Shown here: piece after piece, positions 29,601-44,730 of the stretch | Layout: the number at the start of each line of letters is the position of its first letter | Position numbering within the stretch: position 1 is the stretch's first letter | From: Onchocerca volvulus | Taxonomy: Eukaryota > Nematoda > Chromadorea > Rhabditida > Onchocercidae | Reading direction: 5' to 3' | NCBI GenBank assembly: GCA_000499405.2 | Contig: HG738137.1 | Coordinates: 5,580,001 to 5,644,000 of the forward strand | DNA length: 64,000 bases | Position numbers and translations under genes: made by a program | The notes under the pieces: generated by a model | Databases searched by the model: none | Told to the model about the DNA's origin: nothing | Seen by the model: the letters and a program-made list of their open reading frames with translations, nothing else

Positions 29601-32600
29601 GACAAACTGTTTTTATTTTCCTTTCCCGGTAAAATCTGCATGAATTATCGATTTGCTGGCGAATGTTTATGTTATTGCTACATTTTCTGCCTCAAAAAGG
29701 AAATTGTTTATCTACCACCAACTATGTATTACTTCAAACAGTCAAGTTAAAGAGCCTCTGCATTTTGTTTTCTGTAAATTCTCCGCTTTTGTTTTCCTTT
29801 TTTTTTTTGCTTTTTGCTAACAAAGTTTATTTGGCAAATAAAAATTTTTGATGTTGTTAAGATGTTAAATAATTCCTTATATTTTTTCAAACACGTATGT
29901 CGGAATTTAAATGGCCTGTGAATTCTGCGGATTGTTGGTCTTTCTGTTTGGTTGATGGGTGATATTAAAAGAGGTCATGATAATCTCCAGTATATATCAT
30001 TGCATCAAACGATACTAAATACATAAATTTCTGAACTAAGAGCTTAATTGGAGAAGAAGTTTGATAACTGACATGAACCTTCAAACTTTCAATCGATTCA
30101 AGAAAAGTTCCGAAATCGCGATGGTTCCGAATAAATCTTCATGCTATATCAATTTAGCGGCGATTTAGTTATTTAGGGTTAATTTCATACTTCTGGATTT
30201 TAAATTGTTAAATTCCCTTCAGTGGAAAAATTTCTTGCTAATCATTTGTTAGTCAAATGAAGCGGGCTAAATGGTTATTCTTTGTTCTTCGGAGTTACTT
30301 CAGGGATATTCTAGTATTAAAGTGGAATCTTACAGTTCCAAGATTGCTCATTGAACCTTTTTATAAGCTTTCTTGCAGCGATATCAGTATATGAACTGAT
30401 CATGTTGTCTCCGTAAGTATCCAACGGATCGGTTATAATTATTGAGCGGAGATATCCGAAAGAAAATGAAGTGTTTAAGAGAAGAGCAATAAATGATTAA
30501 GTGTGCGAATTTTGCTGAAATTAAACGAAAGGCAAAAGGTTACCTTTTCAACAATAGTGATGGACAACGGGAAGAATGTCGGTGCGCGGTAAGAGATGGC
30601 GCTGGTGGCTGAACCCAGATATTATCTGTTTTATTATCGATGAGGATCTCAATGGGAATGAAACATAAGTAGAGAATTTTGCTTATCTTTACGCTGATCG
30701 CTCTATCAATCGATCGGTCACTCAGGGCCAATTACGGCATTAAACGAAGGAATGAATGCTTTCCAACTGATCTCTCTAGTCTAATTTATTGATGGATAAA
30801 TTGGCCACTTATCTCTGCGTATCCATTTAATAATAGCCGACTTTATCTACCACATTCAGAAGATACTGTATTTGTATGTGTTTATTGTAATAACAGGATG
30901 AAATTGCATTAACATCAGTGGATCTGACAGGAATAGAAGTTAGAACGGTGAACATACGGTATATTAATCCATACTACCTGGCTCATGTCAAGTTCCTTTT
31001 TTGTGACAGTATCCGCGATAAGGCGAGAAAAAAATAAAGCATTTTCTAATTCATTAATTTGCTTAATATCATCCTGGAATGAACAAGTGGAAACGAAAAG
31101 TTCAAAGTAAGGCATATTACATTAATAGAAAGATGGCTACATTGCATCATTTTACGAGAATTTTAAATTTTGCAAGTTTAATGCAAAATTTTTTAGTTTA
31201 AATAATATTTAGACTATATCATTTTAAGTATTGTTGCATAAATGAAGTTTTTGTCATTGTTGCTGAAGTTTGGGAATTTGTGGATTTTTAGATTCTGCTA
31301 TCGTCCATTTTATCACGACCCTGATTCCTGCAAATCATTTATGCAATAAATATCTGTTTTGATCAGGTTTTTGTGCATGAAATATCTGTTTTGGTCAGGT
31401 CAAGTTTTTGATTTAAATTTCAATTCTGCTCGTGTTGTGTTCCACTTCCCTGATATAATTTCAATTTAAAAAAAATTTTTTTTTTGTTTTTAATTCAACT
31501 TTGTTCATTCATGCATCAAAGAAACAGTTAAACGAAAATTTCGATTTCTGTATGAATTGATTTTAATTTCTGTTTCTTGTAATTGTTTTATTCAGAGCAG
31601 CAATTATTGTAATAGTACTAACAGAAGTAACGATAGTGATTTGTAACGGTAATAGATGACGATTAAAAGAGATACGTTCGGGTCATCTACTCAATTTGTT
31701 TACTGATATGTACTGACTGCTGGGATGACTCCCTTGCTGATTAGGTCATTACCATGAATTTACAACGCTTTGGTGCATTTGATGATCGAGAAGATTGAAA
31801 GAAATGCTGACAGTTCTCTCTTCGAAAGAAAATGACATTGTGTGCCGGTAACTGTAACTGCTGCAGTAACAACTTCGAGGATAGTTTAAAGTGATAAGGA
31901 CAAAGAAATTCAATTCCATTCAAGTTCCCGTATCTGATATATCTATCGTATCCATTAATTCGAGTACGATCAAAAGGATTTCTATTTCTTTATCGTAACT
32001 GCACATGGAGAAGAAGGTCAACTCATAAGTAAACTAAGGATAAGCTCAGAATACATTTTCAATCATTGCAGATGTTTTGCAGAGCAAAAAACAAGTACAT
32101 TGCTTAGGCGAAAATTGTTTATCGAAAAAAAGATCTAAAAACTATAAGAAATTCACTTCTGTTCTTTCATAATCGATTCCGGCAATTTCAGAAAAACTAC
32201 AAAACCTTCTTTTCATTTCATGAAGATGTAACAGAAATCGAAAGAAAAAAAAGGAAAAATTGATGGATGACATTTTGCGCAAACCCACACATTACAAAAA
32301 ATAAAGGAATGCAGACGGCGACTGTGAAAAAGATTTTAACCTGTCAATTTCAGTCAACTGATTCAAGTGATTTGCTGCAGATCTTGAGTTGTGCCATTCC
32401 CGAAGCACTAACTTCGATCAATCTTAACGGAGAAAAATGAAAAAGCAGGAAATATATGTAAAATATATTTTAAATGTATTGCAATAGCCTAAAGGCTGGT
32501 GATAAAAGAAGAAAACTGGTGACAAGATGTGACAGATTGTGGTGAAATGTATTTTTTAAGAAATCAAGAACTAGTTACTGTTGAAAAGAAGGAAGGACCT

Positions 32601-34517
32601 GATAATGATGGTGGTGCATGTGTATGGTGTGTAAAAAGAGAAGGAAGAAGAAGACAGAGGAGTACATCGGAAAACAAGTTGGTTTTTCATTTTGCGAAGC
32701 TATTTTGGAATTGTTTTTAAGTTCTTTAGAGCCTAATAAATCATAGAAAGTATGAATGAAACGGATTTCCAGAGAAATTCCTTACAAAATATGCTAAAAG
32801 CCATAAGATGATCAAAATTCATTTTAATTTTTAGAATTAAAAATGATGTCTGCTGTATACGAAATGTTCATTATTTTATGCTGCTGTGCATTTTCAAATA
32901 TTACGATTTTATGTGAATGATATAAGTTGCAATTGAAAAAAGCGAAATTTTGTACTGAAATCTTTCAAGCCATTGAGTTACTGACTTGTGAAGTAATAGT
33001 TTCTAATAAAACACAAATTAGGATAATTCATGATAACATCCTAACAATTTCTTTAAAGTTTCTGATATATTTGAAAATTATGGAAATATTTTTGTTTTTC
33101 AAAATATTTAATTACTGAATATATGATACGGTAACTCTGTGGTATTTAGTTTCACTCTTTAAAAAATGAACGTAAAATTACTGCTAATTTGTATAGGAAA
33201 GAAGCGTATATGTACGTATATGCTTCATTATGTAATCATTATAAACTTTATAAATTCGTGATATTATTTCAGATGTCATTCAAACCTGATAAATGATTTC
33301 CTGATCTTTCACTGAATTATTGATTTACGAAATAATAGTTTTCAATAAAATACAAACTAAGGTGATTGCATGATAACATTCTAATAATTTCTTTAAAGTT
33401 TTCGGTATATTTGAATCTAATTTTAAATTGTTTTATTGGCGTTCCACTACATCGATTAGATGACGCTTGATAGAAAATCGTATAGTTACAGTGTGAGAGC
33501 GACAAAAGCTTCCATTCTCGATAAGTTTGTCTGTATTTGCAGATATCGTCAAGGTCATTTATGCGACAAAACATTTCGACTGAAGTAAATCACTGATAAG
33601 CTCGTTTTCTTCCTCTCTCCTTCTGTGTCCAATTTGCCATCTTCGGTCATTATACCAATTCCTCTGTCCATTTGTCAATCTTTGTTCATCCACCCGTTAT
33701 CTACCTGTCCTCCTGTGTCATCGTTAACAGCAATTGATCATTGGTAACGTCATCTCGAGAACAGAGTATGGTAGGGCGTGGCTGATGACGACCTTCAATT
33801 GGTTAATTGCTTTTTGAATATATCATTGATGTGGGAGGGGAGCGGTTGTTTGGTGTATACATGGTGCTGTCCTGCTCCTGTATTGGTTCCGGTAGTTCTG
33901 TGTCCGTGTATCTACCTGTCCTGTCCTGTATCTTCAATCACAGGTGTACACATACTGCATCTCCATCTGACAAATACAGAAGTTGGACGATTGCTTCACT
34001 CATTATTCTATCTGTTATTTTCATCATCATTATTATTTTTTTCCCACTTTACAATATCGGGTGATGAAATTTTGGCGACAATTCTTTTTCATTCGTTTCA
34101 TGCGTTATCAGTTCGTAATTGTCGCTTAATTTAAACTAGTTCTCATCTTGCTGTCATTGCACAAATAAGACAGAGATTTCATATGGATTGATGTAAGATA
34201 ATCGCTATCTTAAGGTTTCAAATTCTTATCATTGAACTTTTCCCCTTATAAATAGGTATTCCTTTCATTTACGATTCTCAACTAAAACAAGATTATTTCT
34301 GTAAGTAAAAATTCGAAGTAGCTTTTTCAGTTTTTTTACATCAAGTTATTGATCTGAAGTTTTGATTTTATTATGTAAGTAATTCATGATTATGATTACT
34401 ATTTTAAAGTCCTTTTAGATGTTTTTATTAATGTCTTGGATGTAGATCTGATTATCACCTGTCGAAGTCAAGCAAAAGTTTATTTGTCAACATTTCTGCA
34501 ACAAATAACTGAGCTCA
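26691..34517. other. Gene desert, first part
   Basis: About 7.8 kb of AT-rich sequence with long T tracts. Open frames here (for example 26909-27265) are Phe/Leu/Tyr-rich and lack splice-compatible neighbours. Visible structure: a (TA)n run near 27738; a 32-base-period short duplication at about 31348-31400 (AAATATCTGTTTTG twice); a diverged direct repeat at 32961 and 33306; and a less AT-rich patch at 33600-34000 containing ATCTACCTGTCCT-like words twice (near 33698 and 33909). No protein-coding gene is supported. Confidence 0.5.
32961..33414. repeat. Diverged direct repeat, about 110 bases, two copies
   Basis: Copy 1 (about 32961-33075) and copy 2 (about 33306-33414) share ordered words: AATAGTTT, ATAAAA, ACAAA, CATGATAACAT, CTAA, AATTTCTTTAAAGTTT and ATATTTGAA. 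Many point differences separate them. They are in the same orientation about 345 bases apart, so this is an old local duplication or two copies of a small interspersed element. Confidence 0.75.
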
Positions 34518-34602
34518 GTATTGCAACTTTACTTTGGTTATCTAGCTGTATGAGTAAGTTACTGGCTTCATAAAGCTAGGTTACCAAAGCTAAGCACAAT
34601 AC
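34518..34602 (+). ncRNA. mir-79: mir-79 (miR-9/79 family) microRNA precursor
   Basis: The 3' arm at 34570-34591 begins ATAAAGCTAGGTTACC and continues through AAAGCT, identical as far as I recall to nematode miR-79. The 5' arm at about 34532-34553 (CTTTGGTTATCTAGCTG then TATGA) matches the miR-9 5p sequence from its second base. The arms are complementary across a loop of about 16 bases (34554-34569), and the stem continues outward with GTATTG (34518) pairing CAATAC (34597-34602). This is the full architecture of a miR-9/79 precursor: mature sequence, star arm, loop and basal stem. It is isolated in the gene desert, 9.4 kb after lin-41 and 5 kb before the next gene on the same strand, so it is probably an independent primary transcript. 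Confidence 0.95.
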
Positions 34603-37600
34603 ATCTATCCTCGACTTCCTCTTCTCCTTTTTTTTCCCCCAAAATTATAAATCTTTTCTTCGATCATTCAAATAAAAACTGCTCTGAAAAGAATACTATT
34701 TTAATGTACATATGTTTATGTCATTTGTCATTTATTAAATTCAGTCCTCTTAACATCACACTCAATCGAGGCAACAGGTTGTTTTTTTTTTTTTTTTTCA
34801 GCAATTTCATCTCTTATTATAAAAACGACAATAAATAAAGCATCGAATTTTGTGAAATTTTTTGTGCAAACTACACAGTTTTTCTTTTTAGTATCGACAG
34901 ACTTCTGCTAATATTACCATGAATCAGTATTTAATAAAATATTTTAAATTAGTTAATCTCCAATATTTTTTCAATTATGTTTCTTCATTGTATTAGGAGG
35001 GTTAAGAAAGAAAAAAAACATTTTATCTTCAGATTCGTTTGCAATTTTTCCACGTAACTAATAAAGATTAATTAATCAAAATTGCTCATAATTACCCGGA
35101 ATACTTGCCAATTTCTTTGCGTCTTTTTGTAATGATATTTCAGGGCCACTCAATAAATTGTTCCATGTACATATTGTTTTATGAGCAATATTTATATACC
35201 GTTGGTGATCGAACTACCTCAGATTTACTAAGCAAAGTTATCGAAAACTTTCATTGAAAGTCTCCCTACAGAAGTGTTTGCAAGAATTTTCTATTTTTCT
35301 ATGATCAAAATCTTTCTTTTCAGGCATATTCCGATATGGAATGAAATCTATATAAAGCTTTATTTTGAATAATTTTGGATCAACCAACGCCAATCCATAA
35401 TTCATGGATCAAAGTTGTGCCCAAGCTTGAATTTGTTAGTTTAAGTCTGATCGCTTACACTACTATTATATTGTCCTTCTTGATCTTCCACTAACCAATT
35501 TCTTTGTTTTTATAAGCAGCATGATTTATGATAGCATCGCTTAGAATAACTAAGGGATTTATCATTTTTCAAATTTTGTTTTTCTTCTAATAATTCTTTT
35601 ATTTTGAAGAAGCGATTTACTTTATATCTGATAACTTATTATTCGATTAGAATGTGGAATTATAAGAACAACCTCCAGAATCCTCCGGCTCTTTTTCCAA
35701 TGTTTCTTTTGCTTTTTCTTTTCCTATATTTTTCCATTCGTGACTCTCTTCTTGGTTTTTATTGTCATTTTTATAATATTCTTTGACTTTTTGATTTCTT
35801 CTATTTTGCTTCTGAAAGTCATAGCTACTAACTTGTCTCATCTGTTCTCAAAGATCATTTATGAACACTTCCATCCCACACACATTTATTTTTTTTGTCA
35901 TTTCTTGAAAAAGTTTTATTTCACACGTCTGAAGGTCACTACTTGAAAAGGCATTTGCGTATAATTCTATTCATGTGTAATTGGAATTGAAGAAAGTGAT
36001 TTTGGATAAACTTCAAAATGACTGTTCTGATCATCGATATGATTCTTTTAATTGGATGATATATCTCCCAGTGATGTAAACGATTGCTAAAATCTTCAGC
36101 AGTAAAGGAATAAATTATCAAAAAGCACAGGTAACTGTATCATCATTTTTGTCCTTCCCTCCATCCTTCTCTCTTTCTTATCTCATTTACAGTAACAATG
36201 TAGAGTTAATGCATTACAAAAACTTTTTTTTCACTATATTTGGAAAAAAGTTGTTTTTCTTGCACGACAACAAGCTGTTTGCTTTTATCAAATATATCAG
36301 GAAAAGAGAACTAATGTGCATAGCATGTGGTGAGCAACTGAGATGATTGATTAAGTTTCTATTCAAAACATTTTGCCACACTTACTACCTGATAAACTTG
36401 TTTTCTGAATTGCTGAAGACATAACTATCGAGTAGCTTTCTGATTCTCAATTTTTTTTTTCCTTTTTTTTGAATGTCCGGCATGATACGACAATTTAAAT
36501 GACAATTTTCCTTTCATATTTTAATTCATTGACTCGTTTTTTGTTTCAAATTATTGTTTTTCGGTAAGTTTTTAAGACATTTTCTTCATTATAATAAGTA
36601 CTTATGTATATTTAGCTTAATTAACACATTCTGAAATATTGCTCTAGGTAGTTCAAACTTTAATATCCAATCCCCCTTCATAGTAAAGCAAAAACTAGTG
36701 TAGTATGAAAGATGTGAAAATTTTTCGAAGGTTTTTATTTCTTCAATTCAAACTTCGAAACTCATTTCAGTTTTCAGAATGAAATGGAAAAATTTGTTTA
36801 AGTAACATCTGTCAAGCAAATTTCCATGAAATTTTTTTAACTTCAATATAGAAAATTCCATAATTCTTTAGGAAATGAATGTTTTATTCAGTGATGGATT
36901 GGATATCTTTCTTCATCCAACATATTTCTCTCTAAAATTCCTATTATCTCAGCTTCTTCAGTCATTGTTCTGTTTTGAATAGTGATAAAGTAATGATAAA
37001 ATTATACATGAATTCAATATACATTATACATTCTTTTGGTATGTTTAGTAAATCATTTATAATATTTTTTGTCATTACAGATTATTGAAATTAAGATTCT
37101 TCAAAACTGAACTTTCTGGAACAGTCTTTACGATTTCTTTCATCATTCAGTTTCATCAGTTTTGTGACTTTCTCATGAGATTGCTGAATTGCAATGAGAA
37201 CTTCTTTCCAGTCAGTACAAATTTTTAACTGTTCAAACCTAAACTTCGAAACATCAAATCATGGAAAACTGAATCATTCTTTGTATTGAAGATTGCTAGC
37301 TAAATTTTGCAGTTTTTTAGCCAAACCATGTGAGTTAATTCAATACGTTGAAGATTTCTGCAGTCTTTCCAAATATTTGCGGGAAAAGTTCCATTCTAAT
37401 ATGATGCATTGGATTATTCAGCAGAGCCAGTACACTCTCGACTATCTTCGTATATCTGCAAGTGTATCAGTGAAGGATTTATGATCGATCAAGACATTCT
37501 AATATGACGACGAGCCATGATGGAGAATTGAAGGATTACTTTGTCGAAAACAATCAGTTTGAATTTCAGGCTTACTTTTTTTTAATTTTTTCATGTTTTC

Positions 37601-39545
37601 ATATCAAAGCAGTCTAAAATTGTTTCTGAATATGAAAATATGAGGAGTTCCTGGATTAAATAGTCTGACAGAATTTTCTTGTTCCTAATTCCAATAAAAT
37701 TTGCACTTCCCAAGCAAATATAAACTAGTCGAATGAAAGTTTTGTTGCAGTAAAAAGTCATTTTCAAATTTGAAGCTCTAAATCTCAGAATAAATGTTAA
37801 AGTCTACTGAATAACAAACCAATTAGAGATCAAGTTCGCCATCTTCTGGGTTATCAATTTAATGAAGAAATTTAGATTTTGTTTTATAATGAGCGAGCAA
37901 ATCGATAATTGAAAAAGAATATTGATGAATATTTTTTTGTATATGGCATGTTTCAGCAGAATCTGTGATAGAAAAGAAGCCAAATTCCTCGTCTTCATTT
38001 CATAATCATTCTTGTTCTCGTTGTTCTTTGCTTCCTTACAAATGTAATTGTAAAAATTTTAAAGTGCTGGATGGTTATTTTCTTATTTGTTTTGATTAAT
38101 TATTATTGTATGAAAACCCATGGTACCACTTCTTTTTTTCAGTGCAAGTAGTTCATTTTCGGAAAATGAACTACATTTCTTGTTTTCCCAATGTTTATTG
38201 TGAGCTCCAGTGAACTATTTATAATTCTCAATAAAAGGTTCAGATAATCCAGTCTTATCAACCTAGCCAAGTAAAAACTGTCGTCGATAAGATTCTGCTG
38301 AATCATCAGCTTATAATACATTGGTCAAGTATCTTTCTTATGGCTGTATTGGTTTCTTCCAAATTTCTTTTATTTTGCATCACTTAAACCGTTGATTACT
38401 AAAAAGTAGAGAGTATAATGGAAATTTTGTCGGCAGGATCTTTTGCTAACTAAAGATTGCATGCAGCGATATTTAGAGAATTTCAAGTGCCGCTGACCCT
38501 TGACTCTTTTTCATTTTTTTAGACTTTAACTATTTAGATAGAGTACTCAATATGTTTACTTTCCAGTGGAATTCATCAAATCATGGATGCGGCATTTTCC
38601 AGGCCAATAATTTAGTTTATTTCAGGAAATGAACACAAAGAATAAAATAAAATGCTCTACAATGACATTTCAAGGCATTTCAGCTAGCACTGGATCTTCG
38701 GGCTATTTTGAGATGAAAATCCCTCCAAATCTAATCTTCTTTAGGATAAAATAATCAGTGACTTTTTGAATGTTCTTACAATCTTTCATGAGCAATGATT
38801 CTCTATCTCGTAAAGTAAAAAAGTTTCGATAAAGGTTGAGGATTTTGCCGTTGATATCAATTTATATTTTCTCCTTCCGAACTGGCCTACTAACCCTCCA
38901 AGATTTGCTCAAATTAGATAAAAATATATCGTGAAATGCAGAAGTTATGCAATATTTCAAACATTTGAGGAAAGGATCTCTGGAATGTTCAGATTCTACG
39001 TTCGACATGCACAATGGATTCTGAATTTTCAATCCGCGTAATCTACATTGGCCGCTTTTTTTTCAACATCAGTTCATATGTGATAGCGTAATTGAGTTTG
39101 ACCGTTGCTTAGAAAATGGAGGAGGAGTAGGACGGATTATACGAATTATTCTGAGCAAGATGAGGTGTTATGCTGTCACAGTTCAGAAATATTAGGGAAA
39201 GCATGATGTATGTGTGATAAGGTAGCTGATAACAGAGACAAGGGATGGTGATAATCACATTGCTGTGTGTTGCAGATGGATGATATGCTGACGATCATAA
39301 CAATGAGAACTTCTGCGTAATTGAGATTGATTAACGGAAAGAAGAAATCATCCCAACATTGATTATCAACTGCTGTTTAATGAAGATTGTATAATATGAG
39401 GTAATAATGATAATGCTTATATCGTTTGTTAGAAACAGATGACGACATGTGCAGTCTCTCATATTTTGAATTTACTTGTTTATCTTTTTGAAAAGCGCAT
39501 CGACATAAATATCTTTTGTTAATAGTAATTTGTGATTTATTACAG
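34603..39545. other. Gene desert, second part
   Basis: AT-rich sequence without supported coding exons. A palindrome lies at 38148-38174. Three TGATAA (GATA-type) words lie at 39215, 39227 and 39249, about 340-370 bases upstream of the C2orf68-like start codon. Promoter sequence for the mir-79 transcript would be expected upstream of 34518 but I cannot point to it. Confidence 0.45.
38148..38174. repeat. Perfect 13-base-arm palindrome
   Basis: GTAGTTCATTTTC (38148-38160), one G, then GAAAATGAACTAC (38162-38174). An outer CAAG...CTTG pair extends it imperfectly. It lies in the gene desert; function is unknown. Confidence 0.95.
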
Positions 39546-39586
39546 ATGAATTTTTGGGATAATCTACAGAGGAATGATAATTCAAA

Positions 39587-41149
39587 ATGACAAAAACTCC
39601 CGCTGGAACAATAAATTTGGATGACGGGAAAAATGTCAGAGCAGAAACATTAAATGCTCCACGACTGAATATGAACCATGGATTTATGAAAAGTATTGTG
39701 AGAAATCAAATTGACAGGTTTATTTTATTTTATTTTATTTTGTGAACTTTTGATATGCTTGTTTTATTATACTTGACTTCTTGTAGGCATTATTAGTTGA
39801 CAGAATTATTAAGAAGAAGCATCTTGAGAAGCTAGCTGGTCACAGTGCAGTCTGCAGGGCATTAACCAAAAGTGTTTGGTTATGGACATGTGGCCTGTTC
39901 TAATCAGTTCAGAAAATTCATTTGGGAATTAATATTGATAACATTCTTGAGAATCGCGAATTTTCCGGACATTATTCTTATAATTGTATACATTTATATT
40001 TTTTTTAATATTTTTATATTTCATTTGCTTGTTTATTTTACTGCTGATAGTTTATTACTGACACTTTATTTAGGGATGAATATGATAAATTGGTATCAGA
40101 AAGAAGTGTCACAACATCGTATCGCCGTCTAGGTGATTTTCGATTCTTTTTTTTTTTCATAGCCTTTAGTGATTTTTAAACGCTTTAGAATCATTGCTTT
40201 ATCTTTTCAATAAATCGAAAACTTTATATGTGAAAGAGAGAGGGAAAATGGAGTAAACTGAAATAGAAATATGCGTAGCATCGTCTGGAAGATTTCAAGA
40301 AAATTTTCAGATTTTCATTTTCAGAATATGGTATTTTTCGCCATTATTAGTCGTAATGGTGATGAAATAACTGTATTAGATGTTTAGGAGTATTTTTATG
40401 TTTTTATTTATCTTTTCATTTATTCATTTATTTGCTTATAGAGAGGCCTAGGAAAACTTGTGACCCACTGGTACTATATATACCTCCTCATCTACGTAAT
40501 ATTAACGTGAAAACTACAGAAAATGAAAAAGTAAGGAAATATTTTATTATTGTACTTATATAAGCACAAGTTTTTTTTATTTTTTGTTCGATGTGCTTAT
40601 GAGTTACTTCAAGGTATGGAATTTAATGGTATATATATGCAATAGTTACAGAATTCTGATATAAAAGATGATAAAGAAAAATTGCGTAAAGAAATTAGAC
40701 GACGTCTAATGGAACAGATGGCAAAAGAAGGACATGAAACCGCAGAAGCAGTGATTCCTAGTCCAATTTTATTGAATCTAAATCGAAATGAACCACTTTT
40801 CAAGTTAAATATTCGCGGTCTGGACGGTAATTCAATTGAGCAGATTATACACGCGGTATTTGTTTTTTTTTTTTTTTTCTTTCTTTAATTCCTAGAAAAT
40901 CGCTTAATTATATATGTAATTTGTTCTCATGTAGTTCATATTCTTCTGTTACATTTTTCACTTTTTAGTATACAGATTGTAAATTTTAAATATTGTTATT
41001 GATCATAGTAGAATTCATTATTCTTACAGAATGACAGCAGCGCGCGTATTGCTAAAGCTTTAACAAGACAACTTAAACTTACTGATGACCAGTGTCGATT
41101 GTTGCGAAACCGAATTGAACAGGAATTGGAAAAACGCTTGGCAACTTAA
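39587..41149 (+). CDS. UPF0561 / C2orf68-like protein
   Basis: Five exons (39587-39717, 40074-40132, 40442-40530, 40652-40855, 41030-41149) join in frame to about 200 aa; human C2orf68 is about 166 aa. Shared landmarks in order: NMNHGFMKSIVRNQIDRDEY (human LDMGHGFVHHIRRNQIARDDY), RPRKTCDPLVLYIPPHLR (human RPRKPDLQVYLPRHR), FKLNIRGLDGNSIEQIIH, and a C-terminal helix LRNRIEQELEKRL (human LKLRIQEEIAKRQ). The biochemical function of the family is not known to me. The middle exon 40652-40855 carries a Lys/Arg/Glu-rich charged segment (KLRKEIRRRLMEQ). The ATG at 39587 is preceded by acceptors at 39545 and 39569; a transcript starting at 39546 would have a 14-codon upstream frame whose stop overlaps the main ATG. 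AATAAA occurs far downstream near 41822. Confidence 0.82.
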
Positions 41150-42361
41150 AATATCGTTCTTTTTTATTGTTACTATATAGCAGACTCTGAAACAAGTGCT
41201 TTTGGAAATTCAGAATACTTCGAATCATCGTCACAGTATCTCACTGAAAAATATTTTTAAATGTTTTTTTTTTTTTTTAACATGGATTATGAATTATATT
41301 CAGTTAATCCAACTTTAGCTTGCACAACTAACAGATCAGTTTTTAAAGCAACCAGTAATATAGATTGAAGTTTAAACTAAATTTGGTCAGTTTGGAATCA
41401 ACCTGATAGAATTTGTAAGCTTGTATTGTTGGATTACTCAGCATTTTTTCAGTCTGAGATGGTAGCAAAGTTGTAAATTGTATATTTATGATCAAATTTT
41501 ATTGCTGATTCTAACTACTTAATATGTAATATTTTATGTAGGTTTGGTTCTTAAAATCTTTCATTCTGGAGACTTTTTTTAATAACTTGCTATTTGATTT
41601 CATTTGTTAGTCTCGTGACTGGACTTGTTATTTACGACTGCGTGTATTTACTTCAAATTTTTCGAAAAAAGTGCAACATTAAATGATTAAAGGATACATT
41701 AGCATTGTAATACTATCAAACAAGCGATATTTCTTTATAAGTATCTAGGTTGGAGAGAGAATTTGATGACATGTCGACAAGATCTGAAGTCATAAACAGT
41801 TTTGATGAAATCATTTTTGTAAATAAATATCAAAGTTTTGTATCTAATGAATCTATTATAAGGTATTGAAATTATGTTCAATACCTTTTTTTACACATTT
41901 AAGGAGTTTTTTTCTTGGTCTTCTTTCACAATTGTTTTACAGTACGTATTTTCTGGATAACCTTTGGTTTAATTTTTTGAATAAATTTTGTTTACCATTT
42001 GTATCAGAATTATGCACTGGTCTTTTCCATATAATTTTATTGCATCCTGCATTAGAATGGGTAATTTATTGTTGAAGATTGTAAAAGAGAAGTAGTACAT
42101 CAGGAAGTTAGAGCTCTTTTCTCTTCGACGAAATAGATGAGTAATTCATTGATGGTAATTAGGAAAGTCGTCAGGACATAATGGTGTGAAGCTTTTTGAT
42201 GGAGTGGAAGAATGAATATCGCGAAAGTGTTTTAAGTTTTTTTAGATTTCTTTATTTTTGAATAAGAGAGATTTTTGATAAACGAATGAATTGTTTTAGA
42301 TTATTAATTTATGGATGGGTTGAATTAGCAGAATTTATTTACAGATAGCGCACATGTTTGA
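41150..42361. other. Intergenic region between C2orf68-like gene and MTG2
   Basis: AT-rich with a T tract near 41265. No coding exon is supported. It includes the 3' UTR of the first gene and the promoter of the next; no acceptor sits immediately before the MTG2 start. Confidence 0.4.
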
Positions 42362-44446
<2,085 letters not shown>

Positions 44447-44533
44447 GTAGGTCACAGCATGAAGAATATTATTACTCATTGCGATGATTTGTTTGTTTAG
44501 CAAAAAATCTGCTTACATATTTCACTGCGCATA

Positions 44534-44730
44534 TTCGTGAAATTTTCGAAAGAGATAATTTCAGGAGTTTCTGGATTTCAAATTATGATATCTTGCAATG
44601 GTTGCTATAAAATGAATGGAAAGATGTCAATTAATTTCGGAATTTTACCAATTTCTTAACCGAATTCTGTGAATAGATATTTTTCGGATGAAATTTCAGA
44701 TGCTGCTTTGTGAAGGAATAATTATTCATC
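44534..44730 (+). repeat. Left arm of a 200-base inverted repeat
   Basis: Reverse-complementary over its whole length to 46390-46585 with only scattered differences. Shared words include GATATCTTGCAATGGTTGC, AAAATGAATGGAAAGATGTC and ATATTTTTCGGATGAAATTTC. The arms are 1.66 kb apart. Confidence 0.93.

Noticed and set aside
29687..29693. CTGCCTC resembling the wobble seed of a C. elegans lin-41 let-7 site
   Set aside because: It is 3 kb beyond the likely 3' end of lin-41 and has no flanking complementarity to let-7.
33778..34134. 118-codon open frame in a less AT-rich patch
   Set aside because: Cys/Leu/Val-rich with an overlapping frame of similar length, no start context and no partner exons. 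The base composition explains it.
35214..35221. Full CTACCTCA, an eight-base let-7 seed site
   Set aside because: It lies 10 kb after the lin-41 stop, beyond the first poly(A) signal and the mir-79 hairpin, so there is no reason to place it in a UTR. Probably chance.
41970..41990. GGTTTAATT resembling the start of the SL1 leader
   Set aside because: The match stops after nine bases and there is no adjacent donor or Sm-like context.
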